The translations under genes were made by a program, and so were the position numbers. Source: Candidatus Rokuibacteriota bacterium (GTDB taxonomy: Bacteria > Methylomirabilota > Methylomirabilia > Rokubacteriales > CSP1-6). From it: 64,000 nucleotides of DNA. The notes beneath the pieces were generated by a model. It saw only the letters and a list, made by a program, of their open reading frames with translations. It did no database searches and was not told where the DNA came from. This document shows, one piece after another, positions 26,558-35,087 of this stretch (position 1 is its first letter; each line of letters starts with the position of its first letter). The stretch is from positions 1 through 64,000 of the forward strand of contig JACPDG010000052.1 of NCBI GenBank assembly GCA_016184125.1, given 5' to 3'.

Positions 26558-27394
26558 GTCGGTCGCGATGTACTCGACCTCGTTCATGATGTTCATGTGC
26601 CAGTGGATGCCGGTCGTGAGGCCGCCCGTGGTGGGACTGCCCCCGCCGGTCTTGATGAGCATCCGGACCTGGCGCGGCGTGTTCCGCGCGTCGGAGCCGA
26701 AATGGGTGATGACCTTCAGCTGCGCTCCCCAGAACTTCTCCGGCCAGTGGCACTGCTCGCAGGTGTCCTGCGCCGGTCGCAGGCTCTCGATCGGCGAAGG
26801 AATCGGCCTGGGATACTTCCCGGCGCCGACGGCGTACACCTGGTACACCCCCGAGAACTTGGAGCGGACGAATCACGTCGCCCCCGGTCCCACGTGGCAC
26901 TCCACGCACGGGACCCGCGCGTGGGGGGAGAGTCGGTAGGCCGTGTACTCCGGCTTCATCACGGAGTGACAGGCCTCGCCGCAGAAGGTGACGGAGTCGG
27001 AGAACTGGTAGGCGCGGTAACCGCCGACGCTGCTGAGCACGAGAAACAAGGCGGTGAAGCCCAGCAGGAGTCCGACAGCGTTCCTGTGAGCGGGCACGTT
27101 GAGGTCGATTCGGGGCAGCGGCGGGATCGCCTCCGGCGCTCGCCGCCGCCGCCGCCGCCGTTCGAGGAGCATTCCGAGGGGGACGATGAGCAGCCCGAGG
27201 ATCATGACGGCGGGGAAGATCAGGTAGGCGAAGATGCCGAAGTAGGGCTTGGCCCTGACGGCGAAGACGTCGATCAGGACCAGGAAGAGGATGGTGACGA
27301 GGCTCACCAGGGCCAGCGCGAGGCCGGCCAGGGTGAGCCCGTTGAGGTAAAGCGCCGGGGGACGGGAGGATTCGCTCGAGCCTTCGCTGCTCAC
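26558..27394 (-). pseudogene. membrane-anchored multiheme cytochrome c (NapC/NirT-like), N-terminal part with an in-frame TGA
   Basis: Starts SSEGSSESSRPPALYLNG. It has two or three membrane helices (LALALVSLVTILFLVLIDVF, IFAYLIFPAVMILGLLIVPL, VGLLLGFTALFLVLSSVGGY), then heme motifs CGEACH and CVECH, a TGA at 26873-26875, and on in the same frame CEQCH to the break at 26558. The TGA stands in GPGAT-x-FVRSKFSG, where relatives I recall have Trp (TGG). With the inverted part the protein would be 507 residues with seven heme motifs, passing electrons between quinol or bc complex and the periplasmic oxidoreductase. Confidence 0.82.
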
Positions 27395-27430
27395 GACCGG
27401 AGCACGCGCGCCGTCATCCGCGTGATGTCC

Positions 27431-28066
27431 TCAGCGTTTGGCGCCGAGCTCCCGCTGGATGTAGGCGATCAGGTCCACCATTTCGTTGTCCTCGAACTTC
27501 GGCCAGGGGAGTCCGAACTCGCGGACCTTGTCCTCCATCCCGAGCGCGTGCGACCACATGAGCTCGGCCCAGAGGATGGGCGAGCCGTACGCCTTCCACT
27601 GCTCGAGGCTCGGGCCGATCGTCCCGCCCCGGCCCTTGACGCTGTGGCAGGTCGCGCAGCCTTTCTCGACGAACAGCCGCTCGCCGCGGCGCGGGTTGCC
27701 CGGCGCGTCGAGCAGGTTGACGGCGTAGAGGAACGCGATCAGGTCGCGCATCTCGGAGCCCTGGAACGGCTTCCATGCAACTCCCTTCTCTCGGGCCGCC
27801 CGCTTCATGGCCGGAGCGTGGTTCCACATCGCGCCCGCCATCTGGGTCATCGTGAGGTGCCTGGTACCGATCCGCCCGAGGTCCGGGCCCACGCTCGGCC
27901 CGGTGCCGCGGATCGCGTGACAGCTGCCGCAGCCCTTGTCGACGAAGACGTCGTGTCCCTTGCGGGCGTCGCCCCAGAGCACGTACTGGTCCTGCGCGCC
28001 CACGGGAACGGCGACGAGCGTGACGAGGATGCTCGCGATGGTCGCAGCCTTCCTGATCTTCATCAC
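27431..28066 (-). CDS. diheme cytochrome c
   Basis: 211 residues. A signal peptide (KAATIASILVTLVAVPVGAQ) is followed by two class I cytochrome c domains, with CGSCH near residue 46 and CATCH near 138. Each has a plausible distal Met region (HLTMTQM, EDNEMVDL). It is exported to the periplasm and should carry electrons from the upstream cytochrome b/c fusion. It lies 25 bp after that gene and 36 bp before the multiheme gene, on the same strand. Confidence 0.9.
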   Translation of the reverse strand: MMKIRKAATIASILVTLVAVPVGAQDQYVLWGDARKGHDVFVDKGCGSCHAIRGTGPSVGPDLGRIGTRHLTMTQMAGAMWNHAPAMKRAAREKGVAWKPFQGSEMRDLIAFLYAVNLLDAPGNPRRGERLFVEKGCATCHSVKGRGGTIGPSLEQWKAYGSPILWAELMWSHALGMEDKVREFGLPWPKFEDNEMVDLIAYIQRELGAKR

Positions 28067-28091
28067 CGCTCTCCCCCTCCTGCACCGCGCG

Positions 28092-29486
28092 TCACCTGAG
28101 CGACGCGAGATACTTCCCCAGGGCGTCCAGTTCGTCCTCCGCCAGGTCCCCGTACGGAGGCATCGCGGACCTCGGCTGCACCGCCGACGGGTTCTTGATG
28201 AACCGCTTCAGCCAGGGTTCGTCCCGTCTCGCGCCCACCCTCGTGAGATCGGGCCCCGCCGCGGTTCCGGTGCCCTTGAGCACGTGACAGGCCGAGCAAC
28301 CCTGGGCCTCGTAGACGGCCGCGCCTTTCGCGAGCGCGGGGGGGAGCGCCGTCGCCTCTTGCGGCATCGCTGCCCCCTCCCTCGGCGGCAGCGGCGCGGT
28401 GGCGCCCTGGTACGTGAGGACGGCGATGAGCGCCAGGGCGCCGGCGCCGGCGCCCGACGCCACCGGTCGCCTCAACGGGTGCCTTCCGGTGGTGCGGTCG
28501 TAGAAGGGGAGAAGGAAGAGGAGCAGCACCGCCGCGAGCGGGATCCAGAACGTCGCCACTGGGATCCACTCTCCGGGGAACCTCCAGAGCAGCTCGAAGA
28601 GGAAGAAGAAGTACCACTCGGGCCGCGGGACGTACTGCGTGTCCGTGGGATCGGCGACCTCCTCCATCGGCACCGTCGCCGTCGCGGACACGAGCACGAG
28701 CGCGGCGACCAGGACGAACGCGACGACCGCATCCCGCAGGAGGTGCTCGAAGAACGTCTCGCCCCGCCCCTTGGACTCCTCGTAGAGCCGCGTGTAGTCC
28801 TCCTTCCGGATGCGCGCGAGGGGTCCCCGCGGCGTCGGCGCGATCCCCTGGTAGATCACCATCGAGAGGTGGACCAGGATGAGGCCGTAGAGGATCGCGG
28901 GCAGGATCAGCACGTGCGCGGCGTAGAAGCGCCCGAGCGTGCGGGCGCCGACCTCGACGCCGCCCTGGAGGATGCGCCAGAGATACTCGCCGATGACCGG
29001 CGCGGTGCCGGCGATGTGCGTGCCCACCACCGTCGCCCAGTACGCCTTCTGGTCCCACGGCAGGAGGTAGCCCGTGAAGCCGAAGAGCATCACGACGAGG
29101 AAGATGGCCACGCCGACGATCCAGGACATCTCGCGCGGGTACTTGTAGGCGCCCATCACGAAGACGCGCAGGAGGTGCAGGAAGACGACGACCACGACGA
29201 AGCTCGCGCCCCAGTAGTGGAGCCCGCGGACGAACCGGCCGAAGGGGATCTCGTTCTGGATGTAGGTCAGGCTGTCGTACGCGTGCTCCGGCGAGGGGAC
29301 GTAGTAGAAGGCGAGGAAGAAGCCCGTCACGGTCTGGAGCAGGATCAGGAACAGGGCCGCGCTCCCCAGCGTGTGCCACCACGTGGTGCCGACGGGCAGG
29401 CGGCGGTCGAGGAAGCGGGTGAACTGCTCCCGGGTCCCCAGGCGCTCCTGGAGCCAGTCGAGGACGGCGGTCAGGCGTGGTGCCAT
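28092..29486 (-). CDS. cytochrome b fused to a C-terminal cytochrome c
   Basis: 464 residues. Residues about 1-370 are cytochrome b, with heme His pairs in GLHYWGASFVVVVVFLHLL and AHVLILPAILYGLILVH. The quinol-site motif appears as PRPEWYFFFLFELL. The last 90 residues hold a single cytochrome c motif CSACH with MPPYGDL as likely Met ligand. It is the core of a bc-type quinol oxidising complex with the Rieske protein. ATG 29486 overlaps the Rieske stop by 16 bases. Longer in-phase upstream codons run through the Rieske gene in the wrong frame and are rejected. Confidence 0.93.
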   Translation of the reverse strand: MAPRLTAVLDWLQERLGTREQFTRFLDRRLPVGTTWWHTLGSAALFLILLQTVTGFFLAFYYVPSPEHAYDSLTYIQNEIPFGRFVRGLHYWGASFVVVVVFLHLLRVFVMGAYKYPREMSWIVGVAIFLVVMLFGFTGYLLPWDQKAYWATVVGTHIAGTAPVIGEYLWRILQGGVEVGARTLGRFYAAHVLILPAILYGLILVHLSMVIYQGIAPTPRGPLARIRKEDYTRLYEESKGRGETFFEHLLRDAVVAFVLVAALVLVSATATVPMEEVADPTDTQYVPRPEWYFFFLFELLWRFPGEWIPVATFWIPLAAVLLLFLLPFYDRTTGRHPLRRPVASGAGAGALALIAVLTYQGATAPLPPREGAAMPQEATALPPALAKGAAVYEAQGCSACHVLKGTGTAAGPDLTRVGARRDEPWLKRFIKNPSAVQPRSAMPPYGDLAEDELDALGKYLASLR

Positions 29487-30031
29487 CCCGCGAACTCGAG
29501 CTTCTCGTTCACCCGGTAGACGCGCCCCGCGTAGAGCACGCCCTTGTCGACCTTGTACTCGTAGCGATCGAGCGGACGCGGCGGCGGGCCGGCGACCACG
29601 CGCCCGTCCCTGTCGAAGACGCCGCCGTGACAGGGGCTGAAGAAGCGCCCGGCCGGCGCGTTCCACCGGACCGGGCACCCCACGTGCGTGCAGTGGATGT
29701 GGTAGAGCGCGAACTTCCCGCCTCCCTGGTTGAGCACGTAAAGCGCGACCTGGCGCGTCTCGTACGGCCAGACCTGGGCGGCGAGCGGCTTCGCCAGCAC
29801 CTTCGCGATTTGTCCCTCCGCGAACTCCGCGATCGACCCCACCTCGAGCCACCGGCGTTCGGCGCGCCTCAACGCGGGGAGCGCGAAGAATGCCGCGAGC
29901 GGGACGCCGACGATGGCGGCAATGGCCGCGCCGATCGCGCCAAGGACGACGCTGACGAAGCGCCGGCGGGCGGGCGTGAGACTCTGGGTCGCGGCAGGGT
30001 CGTGGGGATCCGCGGTCGTTGTCGAGGCCAT
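29471..30031 (-). CDS. Rieske iron-sulfur protein of a bc-type complex
   Basis: 186 residues. An N-terminal anchor helix (FVSVVLGAIGAAIAAIVGVP) precedes a Rieske domain with cluster boxes CTHVGC and SPCHGGVFD, so all four ligands are present. It should sit on the periplasmic face and take electrons from quinol to the fused cytochrome c. It is the first gene of the operon Rieske, cytochrome b/c, diheme c, multiheme c, and then the broken ferredoxin and molybdopterin genes. Confidence 0.93.
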   Translation of the reverse strand: MASTTTADPHDPAATQSLTPARRRFVSVVLGAIGAAIAAIVGVPLAAFFALPALRRAERRWLEVGSIAEFAEGQIAKVLAKPLAAQVWPYETRQVALYVLNQGGGKFALYHIHCTHVGCPVRWNAPAGRFFSPCHGGVFDRDGRVVAGPPPRPLDRYEYKVDKGVLYAGRVYRVNEKLEFAGWHHA

Positions 30032-30081
30032 TTACTCCTCCAGGCTCGTCCGATGAGATAGGGATCGGCGAACCGCTCCGC

Positions 30082-30315
30082 CTACTTGCCCCTGTCCCTG
30101 CTCCTTGGCGCGGACGACGTCGGGTCAACGGCTGGCGCGCTCGCCGCGGGGGGCTCGCGGACCACCGAGGCGCCCCGCTCTCCGCCGAGCGCGAGGCCGA
30201 TGGAGGTCGCTGCGAAAAGGATCGCGATGAGCGTCGTGATCTTGCCGAGGATCGTCGGGGTGCCGATCAGCGCGAACGCGCCGGCGACGTGGAGAACCGT
30301 GAACGCGGTGGCCAT
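30082..30315 (-). CDS. SecG-like protein, apparently shortened in the middle
   Basis: 77 residues. The start (TAFTVLHVAGAFALIGT) and the second helix (LGKITTLIAILFAATSIGLAL) match SecG, a small translocon subunit. The conserved loop between the two helices, usually Gly/Ser-rich and 20-25 residues longer, is absent. The frame stays open, so it may be a deletion derivative or a degenerate copy. Lone position between the Rieske and NrfD genes is unusual for secG. Confidence 0.55.
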   Translation of the reverse strand: MATAFTVLHVAGAFALIGTPTILGKITTLIAILFAATSIGLALGGERGASVVREPPAASAPAVDPTSSAPRSRDRGK

Positions 30316-30346
30316 GGTCAGCGGTCGAGCGTGTGCGGTGTCAGCG

Positions 30347-31594
30347 TCACGGCGCCCACCGTGGAGAGTTTCTGGCGGCCGACCCGAGGCCCGGCTCGGG
30401 CTCAGCCGTCCCCAGCCGGCCCGTCGGCAGGAGCCGCAGGAGCACCGCCAGGATGGCGAAGGGCAGCGCCAGCAGCACTAGGGCCACCAGCAGCCCCTCG
30501 ATCCCCATCACCTCCATCTTGTAGCCCATGAGCCCCCGGAAGCTCTTGGAGAAGAGCTGGCCGCCGATCACCACGTTCCAGCGCGTGGAGAAGATGCCGA
30601 GCTGGATCAGGATGACCGCCGTGAAGTAGAGAAGCTTCCGCAGGTCGTCGTTGAAGCGCCACCACTTGGCGACCACCAGGATCCCCAGCGGCACGAACAT
30701 GCCGAGCAGGATCTGCAGCACCAGCAGGCTCATGAACAACTTGTGGGTGATCAGGCTGGCCAGGATCTTGATGGATTCCTCGCTCTGGTAGAGCCGGTGG
30801 ATGAAGTCCAGCGCCTCCAGCGAGAAGTCCACGATTACCGCGTAGAACAAGTACGAGGTGATGGTGTCCAGGCAGCGCATGTCGATGGGCTCGTGCCGGA
30901 TGCCTGCCAGCACCATGTAGAGGAAGATGACCAGCGCGATGCCCGAGACGATGGCCGACATGAGGAACACGATGGGCATGAGCACACTTGCCCACCACGG
31001 GTTGGCCTTGACCGACCCGAAGATGAAGCCCACGTAGCCGTGCAGCAGGAAGGCCGACGGGACGCCGATGACGGTGATGGCCTTGATGGCCCGCCGATCG
31101 AAGGCCACGGCCGCCTCGCTCGTGTCCGTGGAGAAGAGCGCCAGCGTCCGGTGGATCCACTGGCGCGGTCCCCGCTCCCGCTCGGCCAGGAGGATCAGGT
31201 CCCGCCGGTATTCGAACCAGATCTCCAGCAGGAGGACCCCCATGAGGTACCAGGCGTACACGAAGCCGAACATGGCCATCGCCGAGCTGGGGTTGGGGGT
31301 CAGCAGGATCTCGTAGAAGCGCTCGGGGCGGCCCAGGTGCAACAGGAGCGGCAGCGGCGCCACCAGCAGGAACGCCAGCGCCGTGAGGAGGGAGAGCCGG
31401 TAGGTGGGGCGGACCGCCTCGATGCTGAAGATCTTCACCAGCGAGGCCAGGATGAAGGCGCCTGCCACCAGGCCCGTGATGTAGGGGTAGACGACGATCA
31501 GGATCGACCAGTGGATCTCGATCTCGTTGGGGTAGATGTACCCCGTGACCTGCTCCAGCAGCTCCCAGAGGCCCTGCGTGGTCTCCGGGGTCAT
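30347..31594 (-). CDS. NrfD/PsrC-type polytopic quinone-interacting membrane subunit
   Basis: 415 residues with about nine to ten membrane helices and the family text IHWSILIVVYPYITGLVAG near the start and GRPERFYEILLTPNPSSAM. NrfD proteins exchange electrons between quinones and a ferredoxin-type subunit. Its ATG overlaps the stop of the ferredoxin fragment just upstream (ATGA), so the two were a translationally coupled pair. The catalytic partner is not visible. Confidence 0.9.
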   Translation of the reverse strand: MTPETTQGLWELLEQVTGYIYPNEIEIHWSILIVVYPYITGLVAGAFILASLVKIFSIEAVRPTYRLSLLTALAFLLVAPLPLLLHLGRPERFYEILLTPNPSSAMAMFGFVYAWYLMGVLLLEIWFEYRRDLILLAERERGPRQWIHRTLALFSTDTSEAAVAFDRRAIKAITVIGVPSAFLLHGYVGFIFGSVKANPWWASVLMPIVFLMSAIVSGIALVIFLYMVLAGIRHEPIDMRCLDTITSYLFYAVIVDFSLEALDFIHRLYQSEESIKILASLITHKLFMSLLVLQILLGMFVPLGILVVAKWWRFNDDLRKLLYFTAVILIQLGIFSTRWNVVIGGQLFSKSFRGLMGYKMEVMGIEGLLVALVLLALPFAILAVLLRLLPTGRLGTAEPEPGLGSAARNSPRWAP

Positions 31595-31935
31595 CGCACT
31601 TCTCCGTCGAGCTGGGCGTAGTAGACCTTGGGCTGGGTGTTGAGCGACGGCTTGAGCACGTGGATCCTGTTCATGCGGGTGAAGCGCACCAGCCGGCTCG
31701 CCTTGCTCCGGAGGTCCCCGAAAATCCGCGCCTGGGTCGGACACGCCTCGACGCACGCGGGCAACAGGCCCGTGGCGACCCGGTGGTAGCAGAACGTGCA
31801 CTTGTCGGCCACCCTGGCCCTTGGATCGAGATAGCGCGCGCCGTACGGGCACGCCTGGATGCAGTAGCGGCATCCGATGCAGCGGTCTCTATCGACGAGG
31901 ACGACCCCATCCTCTGTCGAGAACGTCGCCTGCCG
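31591..31935 (-). pseudogene. ferredoxin-type subunit, C-terminal fragment
   Basis: Frame with CIGCRYCIQACPYGARYL, CTFCYHRVATGLLPACVEAC and a C-terminal tail PKVYYAQLDGEVR. The normal N-terminal third, with the first two cluster motifs and the start, is missing. The homology begins at EDGVVLVDRDR, and upstream bases belong to the CsoR-like/STAS gene in another frame. It is coupled to the NrfD gene by ATGA. Either a real deletion or a joining error removed about 80 residues. Confidence 0.75.
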
Positions 31936-32542
31936 AGCGCCAGGCCCATGGCGCCCACCGGGGAGCCTTCTCGGTCGGCGCCACGACGATTCCCAGCTCG
32001 CGCATCGCGTCGGCGAGACACGGGGGCACCCCGGAGCACCGGATCCGCGCATCCTGGGCGGGCCTGGGCAGCTCGCGGAGCAGCACCTCGACACCGAACG
32101 GCTCGAAGCCGCGGACGTCCGAGAAGTCCAGGAGCAGGCGCCGGTCCGGTCTGTCGCGGACCAGCACCGCGACCTCCATCGCTCGCGAGCCGTCGAAGGT
32201 CCCAGTCGGCCTGATCTCCTCCTCGCTGGCCATGTCGTCCTGCCCGATCGCCGGGCCTCGCCTCTCGCCCGTGGGGAGCGCGCTCTCGAGCCGTGCGCGC
32301 AGCACGGCGCGTTCGAGGCCCCGGAGCGACGCGCGTGCCTCCGCAAGCTCCGTGAGGACATCCAGGTAGTACTGCCGATGGCGGACGAGGCGCCGGATGG
32401 CCCGCACCTGGCCTTCCACGCGCCGGAGCCCCTCGGTCAGATCCTCGACGCGCCCGATAGCTGGATCGGCCGGTTCGGTCGCGGCCGGCGCGCGCCGACC
32501 TGTGGAGTGATGCATCCTCAGCGCTTCGATTGCGACGATCAT
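31889..32542 (-). CDS. CsoR-like domain fused to a STAS-like domain
   Basis: 217 residues. Residues about 30-95 (GLRRVEGQVRAIRRLVRHRQ to ERAVLRARLESAL) match the CsoR/RcnR all-helical repressor family. The metal ligands are lost: the usual Cys in RYCIDVL is Tyr, and the His and Cys of the third helix are Arg and Ser. Residues about 115-200 (RRLLLDFSDVRGFEPFGVEVLL to CLADAMRELGI) have the STAS pattern of anti-sigma antagonists. It could be a copper-independent regulator or scaffold. The last 25 residues may be junction sequence, because they overlap the truncated ferredoxin gene. Confidence 0.65.
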   Translation of the reverse strand: MIVAIEALRMHHSTGRRAPAATEPADPAIGRVEDLTEGLRRVEGQVRAIRRLVRHRQYYLDVLTELAEARASLRGLERAVLRARLESALPTGERRGPAIGQDDMASEEEIRPTGTFDGSRAMEVAVLVRDRPDRRLLLDFSDVRGFEPFGVEVLLRELPRPAQDARIRCSGVPPCLADAMRELGIVVAPTEKAPRWAPWAWRSAGDVLDRGWGRPRR

Positions 32543-32724
32543 CGGTCCACCTCGCCGAACACGGAGCCACGGCCCCGCCGCGGGCCCTGTTCGAGTTGAG
32601 ATGAGCGAGAGAAGCGTGCGTGCAGCCGGTGGGCCAACGCTCGGACAGGTTGGAAGAGACGGTACGATCCGGGGGTTCCAGCGTGCGGGTGCTCGAACCT
32701 CGAGGAAATGAAACCGAGGCGAGC

Positions 32725-32776
32725 GACATCATGTCGAACATCCGCCCGGTCGCCGCAGAGCGACGGACGTTCTGTC
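32725..32776. promoter_or_regulatory. paired palindromic activator site
   Basis: GACATCATGTC (32725-32735) and GACGTTCTGTC (32766-32776) start 41 bp apart, 87 bp before the -24 element. Confidence 0.75.
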
Positions 32777-32862
32777 AGCCGGCCTTGCGTGGTGGCCGCG
32801 CTTCGAGCCTCTCACGCGAGGCGCCAATCAGGCGCGCTCCGCGCAGTTCCTCGGCGCCCACG

Positions 32863-32878
32863 TGGCTCGGCCGTTGCA
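32863..32878 (+). promoter_or_regulatory. sigma-54 promoter
   Basis: TGGCTCGGCCGTTGCA, differing from TGGCACG-N4-TTGCA at one position. It serves the small membrane protein gene at 33002. Confidence 0.75.
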
Positions 32879-33001
32879 CCGGTCGGAAGATGGTCGCAGA
32901 GGCCGCCGCGCTGCGGGGCCGGCACAGGTCGACGGCCGTTCGCGATGCCGACGCGCCGAAGGGCACGCTCATGAGTCGAGTCGGACGAGGCAGGAGGGTG
33001 G

Positions 33002-33235
33002 ATGTCTGTCGGGTGGCCGCGAGCGCGAGGGCTCGGAGGGAGGCGCGGAGCCCGGCGCGACCGGTCGTTCACCGCCGTCGCGGTGGCCGTCTGGATCGGC
33101 ACGTTGCCCTTCGTCTTCCTGCTGGTGACGCCGCTGCACGGCGTGCGCGCGGCGGTGATCACCGCTGTCGCCATGCTGATCGGGCTCGTCGTCGTCTGCT
33201 GGGCGATCTGGGCCTGGCAACCGCCCGAGGAGTGA
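33002..33235 (+). CDS. small two-helix membrane protein
   Basis: 77 residues: basic N-terminus, then two membrane helices (VAVWIGTLPFVFLLVTPL and ITAVAMLIGLVVVCWAIW). CAGGAGGG precedes the ATG. A paralogue with nearly the same helices is at 44813-45037 in the second copper ATPase operon. No known family. The sigma-54 promoter and activator pair upstream are among the cleanest in the window. Confidence 0.75.
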   Translation: MSVGWPRARGLGGRRGARRDRSFTAVAVAVWIGTLPFVFLLVTPLHGVRAAVITAVAMLIGLVVVCWAIWAWQPPEE

Positions 33236-33274
33236 CCGGGAGGCGCGATACGCTCCCGGCGCGTCGCGGACCCG

Positions 33275-34237
33275 CTACGCGCGGACCTCCTGGCGCATGA
33301 ACGCGGCGTACGAGACCGCGAACACGACCAGCGTGCCGGCGACGAGCAGGAGCAGGTGCGGCGCGGCCACGAGCGCGCTCTGCGCGAGCGGCAGCGGGTT
33401 CTGGAAGCGGCTGAGCGACAGTCGCTCCATCGGCCCCAGGAGGACGAGCGAGCGCGTCGTCTTTCGCATCGGGTCCAGCAGCACCGTGGTCGCGTCGCTG
33501 TACACCGCGATCGGCGAGAGGTACGAGACGGCCCGCCTGACCTGCGCGTTCTCGAGCGCGGCCGGGATGTCGTCGACGGTGGGGCTGGCAGGAACGGGCG
33601 CCAGCCCGTCTGCGGCCAGGCTGGCGGCGACCGGCACGAAGAACGCGAGGAAGATCCAGAGCGCGAGCACCGCGAGCGCGGAGGTCGCCATGCCGCGGAA
33701 GGCGATGGAGCTGAGGATCGCGAGGCCGAGCCACAAGCCCACGTAGAGGATGCTGACGACCAGGTAGAGCGCGAGCCGCCCCAACTCGTCGATGCCCGGC
33801 ACGACGCCCAGCACCCGGAGCCCGAGCCCGGCGATCATCGCGACGAGCGCGGCCAGGAGCACGGCCAGCGTCGTCACGCCCGCCAGGAACTTTCCGCTGA
33901 TGATGGCGTCGCGGTAGATGGGCTGGGCGGCGAGCTTCGGCAGGGTCCGGTGCGCGCGCTCGCGGTTGATCGCGTCGAATCCGAGGACGAGCCCGACGAG
34001 GGGACCGAAGAAGGCCACGAACTGCGTGAACGAGAACAACGCCCCCGTGGAGGTGAACAGGAGCAGGAAGACGAACGAGGGCTTCGCGAAGCCCTCGAGC
34101 TCTTTCCGCAGGCCCGCCCCGGTCATCCACGCCATGATCAGGCTGACCATCAGCACGACGGTGAGGAGCAGGGTGAAGCGGGCGCTGCTGAAGTGGTCCT
34201 CCAGCTCCTTGCGGTAGATCGCGGCGAGCCCCCGCAT
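33275..34237 (-). CDS. ABC-2 type transporter permease
   Basis: 320 residues. It starts GLAAIYRKELEDHFSSARF, typical of NosY/ABC-2 permeases, and has six hydrophobic helices (for example FTLLLTVVLMVSLIMAW and LLLLVAGTLVVFAVSYAAF) with a large extracytoplasmic loop near residues 190-240. It should pair with the ATPase encoded just upstream, but that gene has lost its nucleotide-binding half. Related permeases export substrates or help copper-enzyme assembly. The substrate here is unknown. Confidence 0.85.
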   Translation of the reverse strand: MRGLAAIYRKELEDHFSSARFTLLLTVVLMVSLIMAWMTGAGLRKELEGFAKPSFVFLLLFTSTGALFSFTQFVAFFGPLVGLVLGFDAINRERAHRTLPKLAAQPIYRDAIISGKFLAGVTTLAVLLAALVAMIAGLGLRVLGVVPGIDELGRLALYLVVSILYVGLWLGLAILSSIAFRGMATSALAVLALWIFLAFFVPVAASLAADGLAPVPASPTVDDIPAALENAQVRRAVSYLSPIAVYSDATTVLLDPMRKTTRSLVLLGPMERLSLSRFQNPLPLAQSALVAAPHLLLLVAGTLVVFAVSYAAFMRQEVRA

Positions 34238-34242
34238 CCGGG

Positions 34243-34740
34243 CTACCTCCCAGCCAGGACCGCCGGCGCTGGCGGCTGCTCCTGGCGGAAGTACCGCATG
34301 TAGATCTCCTCGAGCGTGTAGCGCTCGTGGCCGAGCCCCAGCGACCGCCGAGCGAGCTCGGCGATGGGGCCCGCGGCCGCGAGCCGTCCGCCGAGCATGA
34401 TGCCGACGCGGTCGCTGATTCGCTGGACCTGGTCGAGGAGGTGAGAGGAGAAGAGGACCGTGATGCCGCGCTCGCGGCTCAGCGACTGGATCAGCAAGAG
34501 CATCCGCTGGGTCCCGTCGGGGTCCAGCCCGACGGTGGGCTCGTCGAGGAAGACCACGCGCGGCTGCTTGACCAGGACCTCCGAGTACTCGGTGGAGACC
34601 GCGATGCCTCGCTCCGGCCGATCCGGCCTGTCCCTCGGCTCCGCCGCGCGCGGGGGGGCGGCCAGGATCGACGCGACGAGCGAGAGAGCCACGACGAGCA
34701 GCCAGCGCTTCGAGGGTGCGGAGAGAGCCCGATGTGTCAT
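34243..34740 (-). pseudogene. in-frame chimera: secreted protein N-terminus joined to the C-terminal half of an ABC ATPase
   Basis: 165 residues, one open frame. Residues 1 to about 56 are a signal peptide (WLLVVALSLVASILAA) plus the start of a secreted NEW3-like domain (GIAVSTEYSEVLVK). The rest is an ABC ATPase from Walker B (VVFLDEPTVGLDPDG) through the H-loop (LFSSHLLDQVQRISDR) to its end. Walker A and the signature motif are missing, so it cannot hydrolyse ATP alone. Probably two adjacent genes were fused by a deletion of more than 1 kb, or by an assembly collapse. Confidence 0.8.
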
Positions 34741-34838
34741 CGCTCACCTCGCGGCTTGCGGCGTTACGCCGAATCTGAGGACTGACCGCATCTTCTTGTG
34801 TCGTGCCGTCCCTGGCCACCTATGGCGGTGTTGGCATG

Positions 34839-34854
34839 CGCAAGAGGGATGCCG
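34839..34854 (-). promoter_or_regulatory. sigma-54 promoter
   Basis: Minus strand CGGCATCCCTCTTGCG: correct spacing and TTGC. About 99 bp before the ATG at 34740. Confidence 0.65.
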
Positions 34855-34932
34855 CGCCGCCGCCAGGTAGAAACGCGCACGATCCCAGCGCAATCGGCGG
34901 GAACGACGGAACGGAAGTCGCCGCCGTCGGCT

Positions 34933-34984
34933 GACAGAACGTCGAACGAGGCTGGTCGCGGGGAAGCGGGACCGACATTCTGCC
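34933..34984. promoter_or_regulatory. paired palindromic activator site
   Basis: GACAGAACGTC (34933-34943) and GACATTCTGCC (34974-34984) start 41 bp apart, 79 bp from the -24 element. Confidence 0.7.
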
Positions 34985-35087
34985 AACACGGGGCGCTCCG
35001 GAGCCCAAAGGCGTCTCTGCGGACGGGCGCCTATCCCAACGCGAGGCTCCGCAAGGTGTCCGGTGGGAAATCCTCGACACATCGCCC

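Noticed and set aside
26873-26875. UGA read as Trp (altered code) or as selenocysteine in the multiheme cytochrome
   Set aside because: TGA ends many intact genes here, the position is a Trp rather than a Cys site, and no SECIS-like hairpin follows at 11 nt.
28092-30128. A 678-codon frame extending cytochrome b upstream
   Set aside because: The upstream part is the Rieske gene in another frame; the cytochrome b start at 29486 fits the family.
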